This document shows positions 7,118-13,777 of a stretch of DNA of 17,475 nucleotides, in pieces; positions within the stretch are counted from its first letter, which is position 1; every line of letters begins with the position of its first letter. The position numbers and the translations under genes were made by a program. The notes under the pieces are model-generated. The model was not told the DNA's origin. It did no database searches and was given only the letters and a program-made list of their open reading frames with translations. Source of the stretch: Opitutaceae bacterium (GTDB lineage: Bacteria > Verrucomicrobiota > Verrucomicrobiia > Opitutales > Opitutaceae); assembly GCA_005786775.1 (NCBI GenBank), contig SYDD01000183.1, forward strand, positions 1-17,475, in the 5' to 3' direction.

Positions 7118-8716
7118 GTGTCCAAGAGCTTTCTGAACATCGGGGTGGTGGCGGGCGCTACCTTTGCGTCCCGCTGTCTCGGGCTGGTGCGGGACGCGCT
7201 AGTGACGGCGGTGTTTGGTCTCGAGGCGCTAGCCTCGGCATTTTATACCGCATTCACCCTGCCGAACCTGTTCCGCCGCTTGCTCGGCGAGGGGGCGCTT
7301 ACTGCGGCTCTAGTGCCTACGCTGCAGCAGGAGATCCGTGCGGCACATCGCGAGGCGGCCTTCCTGCTCGTGAACCGTGTCGCCAGCTGGCTGCTGGTGG
7401 TCACGGGCGGTATCGTGGCGGGCGGGATGCTGGTGCTGACATTCGTGCCGCGGTGGCTCGCAGGCGGTGCAGGCTGGTCCGAGGTCGCTCCGGCGTTGGA
7501 ACGGTGGCTGGTGGCGGCGGATCTCGCGGTAATTCTACTCCCGTACCTAATCTGCATCTGCCTCGCAGCCGTCTTCAGCGCGGCGCTCCAGACCCTCAAT
7601 CGCTTTCTAGAACCGGCACTTTCTCCGGTGTGGCTGAATCTTGCGATGATTGGCTGCCTCGGCGGCGCCGCGTTTGGTGGTTGGTCGGCGCGTCCGGAAG
7701 GTCGGATGCTCTGGCTGTGCGCGGGTACCCTGCTGGGAGGAATGCTGCAACTGGTGGTGCCCGCTCTAGCGTTGCGGCGCGAAGGTTGGCGGCCGCGGTT
7801 CCGCCTCGGAGTGGATGACGGCCTCAGGCAGATCTTGCACCTGCTGGCGCCGACCGTCTTCGGCTCGGCCATCCATTTGATCAACATCTCCGTCTCGCGG
7901 CTTGTGGGGCTATCGCTCAACGACTCGGCGGTCGCGATCCTCAACCTGGCGACGCGCCTGATGGAGCTGCCGATCGGGGTGTTCACCCTTGCGGTTTCGA
8001 CGGTGGTGTTCCCGCTGATCGCGCGCCACGCGGCGGCGGGGGAGTGGGACTCGCTGGCGGCCTCTTACCGCAAGGGGATGCGGCTGATCCTCGTGATCAA
8101 CCTCCCCGCGGCGGCCGGGCTGGCGCTCCTCGCCGAGCCCATCGTGCGCGTGCTCTTCCAGCGTGGTGAATTTGGTCCGGCGGACACGGCGGCGATGCGC
8201 CCGGTGCTCGCCATCTTCGCCGCAGGCCTGCCATTCCTCGCCTTCACCACGCTGGTCCTGCGCGCCTTCTACGCGGAGAAGGACACGGCGACGCCGGTGC
8301 GGGCCGCCGCGCTCAGCTTCATCGTGAATCTCGGTCTCAGCCTCATCCTGATGGGCCGGTGGGGCACGCTCGGGCTCGCGGTGGCGAGCAACCTCGCGTT
8401 GGCGGTCCAGGCCGTGCACCTGCAGGGGATCCTGGCGCGCCGCCGCCCGGGTCTGGCGTTTCATCACCTCCGGCGCGATCTGGGTAAGATCCTCCTCGCC
8501 ACCGCGGCGATGGCCGGCCTGGTCCGGGTGATGCACCTGACGTGGCAGCGGCTGGCACCCGCGGGGCTCGCGGCGGACGCGGCTGGCCTAGGCGTGACGA
8601 TTGCCCTCGGGGCCGGCTGCTATGTCGCGCTCCTCTGGCTGCTGCGCCTGGAGGGCCGGGAAGAACTGGCCGCGATCGGGGAGCGGCTCCGTGCGCGAAT
8701 GGGGGGACGGCGGTGA
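7118..8716 (+). CDS. murJ: MurJ, lipid II flippase (MviN family)
   Basis: A 532-residue protein with about 14 hydrophobic segments, matching MurJ/MviN, which flips lipid II across the cytoplasmic membrane in peptidoglycan synthesis. Characteristic parts are ASRCLGLVRDALVTAVFG at the N-terminus, AFYTAFTLPNLFRRLLGEGAL with the conserved arginine pairs, and later LPIGVFTLAVSTVVFP and LFQRGEFGPADTAAM. The start is placed at GTG 7118, giving MSKSFLN, rather than the TTG at 7082, whose extra 12 residues show no family likeness. No Shine-Dalgarno precedes it. The stop overlaps the next gene by 4 bases (GTGA). Codon use in the first half is less GC-skewed than in the second half, the change being near 7900-8000. 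The identification is secure. Confidence 0.93.
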   Translation: MSKSFLNIGVVAGATFASRCLGLVRDALVTAVFGLEALASAFYTAFTLPNLFRRLLGEGALTAALVPTLQQEIRAAHREAAFLLVNRVASWLLVVTGGIVAGGMLVLTFVPRWLAGGAGWSEVAPALERWLVAADLAVILLPYLICICLAAVFSAALQTLNRFLEPALSPVWLNLAMIGCLGGAAFGGWSARPEGRMLWLCAGTLLGGMLQLVVPALALRREGWRPRFRLGVDDGLRQILHLLAPTVFGSAIHLINISVSRLVGLSLNDSAVAILNLATRLMELPIGVFTLAVSTVVFPLIARHAAAGEWDSLAASYRKGMRLILVINLPAAAGLALLAEPIVRVLFQRGEFGPADTAAMRPVLAIFAAGLPFLAFTTLVLRAFYAEKDTATPVRAAALSFIVNLGLSLILMGRWGTLGLAVASNLALAVQAVHLQGILARRRPGLAFHHLRRDLGKILLATAAMAGLVRVMHLTWQRLAPAGLAADAAGLGVTIALGAGCYVALLWLLRLEGREELAAIGERLRARMGGRR

Positions 8717-9675
8717 GATTCCGGCCGGATGGATTCCTCCTCGGGATGGGCGCGGCGGCGGCGCTGGCGTGGCTGTGGCCCGCCCCCGGGGCGACCGGGG
8801 GCGCTCTCCACCCGGAATTGCTCACCAAGGCCGGCGTCGCGCTCCTCTTCTTCCTGCACGGGCTGGCGCTTTCCTTCGGCGCGTTGCGGGCCGGGATGCT
8901 GCATTGGCGCCTGCACCTGCTGGCGCAGGGCTGCGTCTTCGTGCTGTTCCCCCTCCTCGGCTTGATCCTCCACCGTGCCTTGGCGGGCCATCTCGCGGAG
9001 CCGCTGCGCCTCGGCCTGTTCTTTCTGTGCGCCGCACCCTCGACGGTCTCCTCCTCGGTCGCGATGACGGCCGCGGCGCGGGGCAACATCGCCGGGTCCG
9101 TGTTCAACGCCACGGCCTCCAGCCTGCTCGGCATCGTGCTTACCCCCCTGTGGGTCGCGGCGGTCCTCGGGGCAGCGGGCGAGACCCGGCCCCTCGGGCC
9201 GGTGATCTGGGATCTGGTGCGGTGGCTGCTGCTGCCGCTGGCGGCCGGGCAGGCGCTGCGACCGTGGTGGGGCGCGTGGCTCGCGGCGCGCAAGGCGAGG
9301 ATCGGGTACGTCGACCGCGGGGTGATCCTGTTTCTGGTCTACACCTCATTCTGCGATTCCTTCCAGGAGGGAGTCTGGGGCCGGCAGGGTCCCGGGTCGC
9401 TCGCGCTCGTGCTGGCGCTAAGCCTGGCGGTGCTGGCGGCGATGTTGGGCGCCGCCTCCGTCGTCGCCCGGCTTGCGGGGCTCGCGCGCGAGGATCGGAT
9501 CGCGCTGGTGTTCTGCGGCTCCAAGAAGTCCCTCGCCGCCGGGGTGCCGATGGCCAAGCTGATCTTCGGCGCGCATCCGGGCCTCGGGATGATCCTGCTG
9601 CCGCTGATGGTCTATCACACCGTCCAGCTGGTCGTGGGCGGGATGCTGGCGCGGCGCTGGGGCGAGGAGCGCTGA
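8713..9675 (+). CDS. SBF-like membrane transporter (bile acid:sodium symporter-like, PF13593 type)
   Basis: A 320-residue integral membrane protein of about ten hydrophobic segments. The GTG at 8713 overlaps the murJ stop as GTGA and gives MRFRPDGFLLGMG. The longer open frame starting at 8542 lies inside murJ and is not the gene. Family features include FFLHGLALSFGALRAG, the VFVLFPLLGL helix, a CAAPSTVSSSVAMTAAARGN segment that matches the sodium-site crossover of SBF-like proteins, and CGSKKSLAAGVPMAKLIFG near the end. The PF13593 group is related to bacterial bile acid symporter and YfeH proteins. Substrates are mostly unknown and may be organic anions. Its coupling to murJ suggests shared expression but does not prove shared function. 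An anti-Shine-Dalgarno-like G run (8701-8706) precedes the start. Confidence 0.85.
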   Translation: MRFRPDGFLLGMGAAAALAWLWPAPGATGGALHPELLTKAGVALLFFLHGLALSFGALRAGMLHWRLHLLAQGCVFVLFPLLGLILHRALAGHLAEPLRLGLFFLCAAPSTVSSSVAMTAAARGNIAGSVFNATASSLLGIVLTPLWVAAVLGAAGETRPLGPVIWDLVRWLLLPLAAGQALRPWWGAWLAARKARIGYVDRGVILFLVYTSFCDSFQEGVWGRQGPGSLALVLALSLAVLAAMLGAASVVARLAGLAREDRIALVFCGSKKSLAAGVPMAKLIFGAHPGLGMILLPLMVYHTVQLVVGGMLARRWGEER

Positions 9676-9691
9676 GCCCGGCGGCTTGCGC

Positions 9692-9706
9692 CGGCGCGTC
9701 GCGCCG
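9692..9706. other. Short inverted repeat between the SBF-like gene and nitroreductase gene
   Basis: CGGCGCG and CGCGCCG flank a single T, giving a near-perfect palindrome (stem of six with a GTC loop if folded). It lies in the 55-base gap between two + strand genes, with no T run after it. It could be a weak terminator, a processing hairpin, or chance in GC-rich DNA. Confidence 0.2.
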
Positions 9707-9730
9707 CGCACCGTCGCCGACTTCGAACCG

Positions 9731-10384
9731 ATGAATCCGTCCTCCCCCGCCCACCTGGTCGAGACCCTCCGCTGGCGCTACGCCACCAAGCAGTTTGATC
9801 CGGCTCGCTCCATTCCGGAGGCGACCTGGACCGCGCTCGAGGAGAGCCTGGTGCTCACGCCGTCCTCGCTCGGGCTCCAGCCGTGGCGGTTCGTGGTGGT
9901 CACCCAGCCGGAGCTCCGGGAGCCGCTGCAGGCGGCCTCCTACGGGCAGAGCCAGCCCCGGGATTGCTCGCATTTCGTGGTGTTCGCGGTCCGGCGCGGG
10001 TTGGATGCGGCGCACATCGACCGGCACGTCGCGCGGACCGCCGCGGTGCGCGGGGTGGCGGCGGAGTCGCTGGCCAAGTTCCGCGGGATGATGGAGGGGA
10101 GCGTCGAACGGGCGCGGCGCGAGGGCACGCTAGACACCTGGCAGGATCACCAGGCCTACATCGCCCTCGGCCAGTTTATGCTGGCGGCAGCTCTCCTCGG
10201 CGTGGACACGTGCCCGATGGAAGGTATCGAACCGCGCAGGTACGACGAGATCCTCGGCCTGGCCGGGACGGGCTACGGCACGGTCGTCGCCTGTGCGGCG
10301 GGCTACCGCTCCCCCGGGGACAAGTACGCGGCGGCCCCGAAGGTGCGATTCCCGCGCGCCGAGGTCCTGGACGTCCGCGCGTGA
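9731..10384 (+). CDS. Nitroreductase-family NAD(P)H-dependent oxidoreductase
   Basis: A 217-residue flavoprotein of the NfsB-like nitroreductase fold, close to the usual length of about 217. ATG 9731 gives MNPSSPAHLVETLRWRYATKQFDP, where the WRYATKQFDP stretch is the FMN-phosphate-binding signature. TPSSLGLQPWRFVVV follows, another family hallmark. The C-terminal half contains the QAYIALGQFMLAAALLGVDTCPMEG segment and the closing GYRSPGDKYA-PKVRFPR pattern typical of NAD(P)H-dependent oxidoreductases. It reduces quinones, nitro compounds or similar acceptors with FMN and NAD(P)H. The physiological substrate is unknown. The upstream extension to 9686 is unlikely because it reads through GC-rich intergenic text. 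It is the last + strand gene before a convergent sulfatase gene, and its promoter is not evident. Confidence 0.88.
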   Translation: MNPSSPAHLVETLRWRYATKQFDPARSIPEATWTALEESLVLTPSSLGLQPWRFVVVTQPELREPLQAASYGQSQPRDCSHFVVFAVRRGLDAAHIDRHVARTAAVRGVAAESLAKFRGMMEGSVERARREGTLDTWQDHQAYIALGQFMLAAALLGVDTCPMEGIEPRRYDEILGLAGTGYGTVVACAAGYRSPGDKYAAAPKVRFPRAEVLDVRA

Positions 10385-10385
10385 G

Positions 10386-10404
10386 GAGCCGCGCGCGCGG
10401 CCTC
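10386..10404. terminator. Palindrome between convergent genes, possible bidirectional terminator
   Basis: A perfect 14-base palindrome (GCCGCGCGCGCGGC, 10388-10401), extended by a few pairs with one bulge, fills the 18-base gap between the nitroreductase stop and the sulfatase stop and touches the latter. A hairpin there could end transcription from both sides. No T run follows on either strand, so it is at best a Rho-independent-like site of weak form. Confidence 0.3.
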
Positions 10405-11944
10405 AGCGCGCGTTGTCGTTGATCGGACGCTCGACGACGAACGGGGCCGGAAAGTCGGCCGCTCGGTCGCCGCCACGCCCGCGCAGGCGCTTGTTCTGCG
10501 AGGCGCCGAGCGGCGGGTTCAGCGGGATTTCCATCCCGCCCAGGTCGGCCATCATCCGGTAGAGCTGCCGCTCCATCGTGACTGCCGTCTCCCGGTGCGC
10601 CGGATCGTGGAGCAAATTGCGCTGCTCGTCGGGGTCCGCCTGCAGGTCGTAGAGCTCATCGGTGTCCCAAATCCCGTAGTAGGTGATGTACTTGTAGCGG
10701 TTGCCGCGCAGCGCGAACACGGTGGGCGACTGGGGGAAGTTCTTTTCCCAGTAGTAGACGTAGAGGAAATGCTCGCGCCACGGGATCGAGCGTCCCTGCG
10801 CCAGCGGCAGGAAGCTACGGCCGTCCATATGGGTAGGCGTGGCGAGGCCCATCGCCTCGAGGATCGTCGGGGCGACGTCGAGGTTGGCCACGACCTGGTC
10901 GATGGCCTTGCCGCCCGGAAAGAGGGAAGGGCACTGCATCAGCATCGGGATGCGGATCGACGCCTCGTAGGCGACGCGCTTGTCGATCAGCCCGTGCTCG
11001 CCGAACATAAAGCCGTTGTCGCCCATATACAGGATCAGGGTGTCGTCGTGGACCCCCTTCGCCTTCAGTTCGCCGAGGATGCGGCCCACGCTGTCGTCGA
11101 CCGCGAGGAGGGTCTCGCAGTAGCGCTTGTAGTAGCGCTCGATGTCGAGGTCGCTGTGGTAGGGGAAGTCGACCCCGTGCCAGGAGTTACGCTGGTCGCG
11201 GAGCCAGCGGGGTTTGCCGGCCTGGGTGGCCGGGTCGGTGGCGGCCGCGGGCCGGCGCCAGGTCTTGTGGCTGAGGCGGCCCTCGTGCCGCGCGGCCGGG
11301 GTGAAGTTGGCGTGCACCGCCTTGTGGGAAAGGTAGAGGAAGAACGGCTTCCCGCCGGCGGGCTGCTCGCGGATGAAATCCAGCGCGTAATCCGTGAGCT
11401 CGTCGGTGATGTATCCGCGCTGCGGGACGCGCCGGCCGTCGACGTTGAGGGTGTAATCGGGGCTCGGGGGCAGGTACTCGCCCTGACCGCGGAAACTCAC
11501 CCAGCGGTCGAAGCCCGGCTGCGGCTGGTCGCCCTCGCCGCCCATATGCCACTTGCCGAAGAATCCCGTCCGGTACCCCGCCCGTTGCAGGTACTGCGGG
11601 AAGTAGACCGTGCCCGGCGGGATCGCGCGGTTGTTGTCGATCACGCGGTGCCGGAAGGTGTAGAGCCCGGTCAGGATGGACGCCCGGCTCGGGGAGCAGA
11701 GGGAGGTCGTGACCAGCGCGTTGCGGACGTGGACGCCGTTGCGCGCGAGCGAGTCGAGGTGCGGGGTTTCCGCCAGCGGGTGGCCGAGGAAGCCGAGAGC
11801 GTCGTGGCGGTGGTCATCGACGAGGATGAGGATGACGTTGCGGGGCCGGGCCCCGGGCAGCGGTTCCGGGCGGATCTCGATCGGGGCGGCGGCGATCGCG
11901 GCGAGCGCGAGCCAAGGCAACAGCAGGAGGTGAAGACGGTTCAT
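10403..11944 (-). CDS. Secreted sulfatase, GlcNAc-6-sulfatase-like (formylglycine type)
   Basis: A 513-residue protein with a signal peptide (MNRLHLLLLPWLALAAIAAA). ATG 11944 is chosen over the extended open frame because it starts the signal peptide and lies 10 bases after the upstream sulfatase stop. The alkaline-phosphatase-like sulfatase core begins with NVILILVDDHRHDA (metal residues D43, D44). The active-site CSPSR is at residues 83-87; the cysteine is normally converted to formylglycine by an anaerobic sulfatase-maturating enzyme or FGE, neither of which is in the window. GKWHMGG, GDNGFMFGEHGLIDKRVAYEAS, and HFLYVYYWE-then-YITYYGIWDTDELYDLQADPDE match the GlcNAc-6-sulfatase-like subfamily (SulfAtlas S1_11 type). 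It would remove sulfate from polysaccharides or glycosaminoglycan-like sugars. Subfamily specificity is tentative. Confidence 0.9.
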   Translation of the reverse strand: MNRLHLLLLPWLALAAIAAAPIEIRPEPLPGARPRNVILILVDDHRHDALGFLGHPLAETPHLDSLARNGVHVRNALVTTSLCSPSRASILTGLYTFRHRVIDNNRAIPPGTVYFPQYLQRAGYRTGFFGKWHMGGEGDQPQPGFDRWVSFRGQGEYLPPSPDYTLNVDGRRVPQRGYITDELTDYALDFIREQPAGGKPFFLYLSHKAVHANFTPAARHEGRLSHKTWRRPAAATDPATQAGKPRWLRDQRNSWHGVDFPYHSDLDIERYYKRYCETLLAVDDSVGRILGELKAKGVHDDTLILYMGDNGFMFGEHGLIDKRVAYEASIRIPMLMQCPSLFPGGKAIDQVVANLDVAPTILEAMGLATPTHMDGRSFLPLAQGRSIPWREHFLYVYYWEKNFPQSPTVFALRGNRYKYITYYGIWDTDELYDLQADPDEQRNLLHDPAHRETAVTMERQLYRMMADLGGMEIPLNPPLGASQNKRLRGRGGDRAADFPAPFVVERPINDNAR

Positions 11945-11954
11945 CGGGAAAGAG

Positions 11955-13370
11955 TCACCAGCGGGGCTCGGCCTGGGTGCGGTTCCACGCCTCCCAGCGC
12001 GCGGCCAGGTCCTGGACCAGCGCGGGTTCGCGCGCGGCCAGGTCCTCGGTCTCGCCGGGATCCCGTCCGAGGTGGTAAAGTTGCCAGGCGCCGGAACGCC
12101 CGCGGGCGGGGTCGCGCAGCAGCTTCCAGTCCCCGGCACGCAGCGCGGCCCGGGGCCCCATGCGCCAGTGGAGGGTCCGCTCCCGCGCCGGTTGCCGCAG
12201 CGCGGCCGCCAAGTCCTCTCCGTCCAACCCGAGCTCCGCCGAGGGGCGGCCGACGGCCGCGAGGATCGTCGCCGCGAGATCGAGGGAAACGACGGGCCGC
12301 GTCTCCACGCGGCCGCCCGGCAGCCCCTCCGGCCAGCGCACGAGGAACGGCACGCGGATGCCGCCCTCGAGGAGCGTGCCCTTCTCGCCCCGCAGGGGCG
12401 TGTTGCGGGAAGTGAGCTCGCGGGTCGCGCCGCCGTTGTCCGAGAGGAACGCGACGATCGTATTGCCGTCGAGGCCGTGGTAATGGAGCCGGGTCAGGAT
12501 CGCGCCGACGCCCTCATCCAGCTGCGCGAGGAGCGCGGCGAAGATCCGGCGGTGCAGGTCCGGCAGGTGCTGGAAACGTTCCAGGTGGCGGTCCGTGGCC
12601 TGCAGCGGCGAGTGCACCGCGTTGTACGCCACATAAAGGAAGAAGGGTTGGCCGGCGTGCCGCTCGATGAAGTCGCAGGCCTCGCGCGTGAAGGCGTCGG
12701 TCAGGTGCTGGGGCTCGTCCACCGGCTGGCTGCCGCGCAACAGCGGGTTGTCGGCGTCGTAGTCCGGCTCCTGCGTGCCCATATGGGTGGTCCACACCGT
12801 GCGCCCGTCCGGCGAGGTCCACCGGCCCTCGCCCCCATCGGGCAGGCGCAGGCGGCGCAGCCAGGTCACGCCCCCCGCCCAGGGCCGTTGCGCGTAGGAG
12901 TGGCCCTCGTGGAGGAAACCGTAGAACTCGTCGAAACCGCGGCGCAGCGGGTGGTAGGCGGCGGTGCCGCCGAGGTGCCACTTGCCGATCGCGGCGGTGG
13001 CGTAACCGGTCGCCCGGAGGTGCTGCGCGAGCGTGCGCTCGCCGGCCGGCAGGCCGACCTTCGGGTCGGCATTCACCGCGCCGATCGCGTTGCCCTCGAA
13101 GCCGAAGCGCGTCTGCTGGCGCCCGGTGAGCAGGCCCGCGCGGGACGGCGCGCAGACGGACGCGGTGACGTAGCCCTGCGTGAAGCGCACGCCCTCCTCC
13201 GCCAGCCGGTCCAGGTGCGGGGTGGGGATCTCCGTGCCGCCGTAGGCGCCGAGTTCCCCGTAGCCGAGGTCGTCGGCGACGATCAGCACCACGTTGGGGC
13301 GCGGCGCGGGCGGGGCGGCGGCGATCGCTGCAAGGGGCAGCAGCAGCGGGAGCAGGCGGCGGACGGTCAT
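11955..13370 (-). CDS. Secreted arylsulfatase-like sulfatase (formylglycine type)
   Basis: A 471-residue protein with a signal peptide (MTVRRLLPLLLPLAAIAAAPP). ATG 13370 is preferred over an upstream in-frame codon at 13418, which would put hydrophilic residues before the signal. NVVLIVADDLGYGEL carries the metal-binding D33 and D34. The formylglycine motif CAPSR is at residues 73-77. GKWHLGG, the RGFDEFYGF block, LSDNGGATRELTSRNTPLRGEKGTL and GGIRVPFLVRWP fit the arylsulfatase A / N-acetylgalactosamine-4-sulfatase-like S1 branch. Like its downstream partner it needs a maturase encoded elsewhere. It is cotranscribed with the second sulfatase 10 bases downstream. The two differ too much to be a recent duplication. 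Confidence 0.9.
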   Translation of the reverse strand: MTVRRLLPLLLPLAAIAAAPPAPRPNVVLIVADDLGYGELGAYGGTEIPTPHLDRLAEEGVRFTQGYVTASVCAPSRAGLLTGRQQTRFGFEGNAIGAVNADPKVGLPAGERTLAQHLRATGYATAAIGKWHLGGTAAYHPLRRGFDEFYGFLHEGHSYAQRPWAGGVTWLRRLRLPDGGEGRWTSPDGRTVWTTHMGTQEPDYDADNPLLRGSQPVDEPQHLTDAFTREACDFIERHAGQPFFLYVAYNAVHSPLQATDRHLERFQHLPDLHRRIFAALLAQLDEGVGAILTRLHYHGLDGNTIVAFLSDNGGATRELTSRNTPLRGEKGTLLEGGIRVPFLVRWPEGLPGGRVETRPVVSLDLAATILAAVGRPSAELGLDGEDLAAALRQPARERTLHWRMGPRAALRAGDWKLLRDPARGRSGAWQLYHLGRDPGETEDLAAREPALVQDLAARWEAWNRTQAEPRW

Positions 13371-13422
13371 TGGGGCGCCCGGATCTGAGCCGGGGGATTC
13401 GCGGCTGCCAAGGAGCAACCGC

Positions 13423-13671
13423 TCACGACTCTTGGCCCCAGCGCCAGCGGGGGCGCTCTCCCTTCCAACAGCACACCGCGATCAGGCCGGCTCCATTCAA
13501 GACCACCGCAGCCACGAACCAGCCCGGGTGCCGGGGCAGCAGCGCCGCGGCGCCCACCTGCGCAGCCACGAAAACAGCGACTACGGCCCAGCCCTGCCAT
13601 CGGCGGGGCACGCCCCAGCCCCAGCCGTAGGTCTTCGGCGGAAACCAGGCTTCGTCGGGAGGCAGCGGCAT
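13423..13671 (-). CDS. Small two-helix membrane protein of unknown function
   Basis: An 82-residue protein, starting MPLPPDEAWFPPKTYGWGW. The longer open frame begins at 13872, but the ATG at 13671 begins the recognisable protein. A WFPPKTYGWGWGVPRRWQGW stretch precedes two hydrophobic segments (WAVVAVFVAAQVGAAALL and WFVAAVVLNGAGLIAV) and a basic C-terminal tail with WKGERPRWRWG. I believe a similar WFPxKxYGWGWG-led small membrane family is widespread, but its function is unknown to me. Tryptophan-glycine-rich segments ahead of a hairpin suggest it sits at the membrane surface. It is upstream of the sulfatase pair with a 52-base gap and diverges from the esterase-like gene across 106 bases. 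Confidence 0.75.
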   Translation of the reverse strand: MPLPPDEAWFPPKTYGWGWGVPRRWQGWAVVAVFVAAQVGAAALLPRHPGWFVAAVVLNGAGLIAVCCWKGERPRWRWGQES

Positions 13672-13777
13672 CCGGAGACGAAAGGCCGGGTCCGCCCAGC
13701 CGGCAAGGGCGGACGGACGGTGAATTCGCTTGGCCCGCGGGCGCGGCTCCTGCTCTGCTCCGGCAACCCCTCCGCCG
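13672..13777. other. Intergenic region between divergent genes, likely promoter region, no clear motif
   Basis: The 106 bases between the small membrane protein gene (- strand) and the esterase-like gene (+ strand) must hold both promoters if those are the first genes of their units. I see no convincing -35/-10 pair, no TGGCAC-N5-TTGC sigma-54 site and no clear operator. The region is GC-rich; it includes GGGCGGACGGACGG near 13707. Confidence 0.35.

Noticed and set aside
8542..8712. N-terminal extension of the SBF-like transporter
   Set aside because: Within the murJ coding region and arginine/glycine-rich; GTG 8713 gives the family N-terminus.
10595..12415. A 606-residue open frame on the + strand across the two sulfatase genes
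   Set aside because: It lies antisense to two clear sulfatases with intact motifs, and its sequence is low-complexity arginine/glycine/valine text typical of GC-rich antisense frames.
12072..13388. A 438-residue + strand open frame opposite the arylsulfatase-like gene
   Set aside because: Shadow frame of a gene with signal peptide, CAPSR and metal-binding motifs; no protein-like features of its own.
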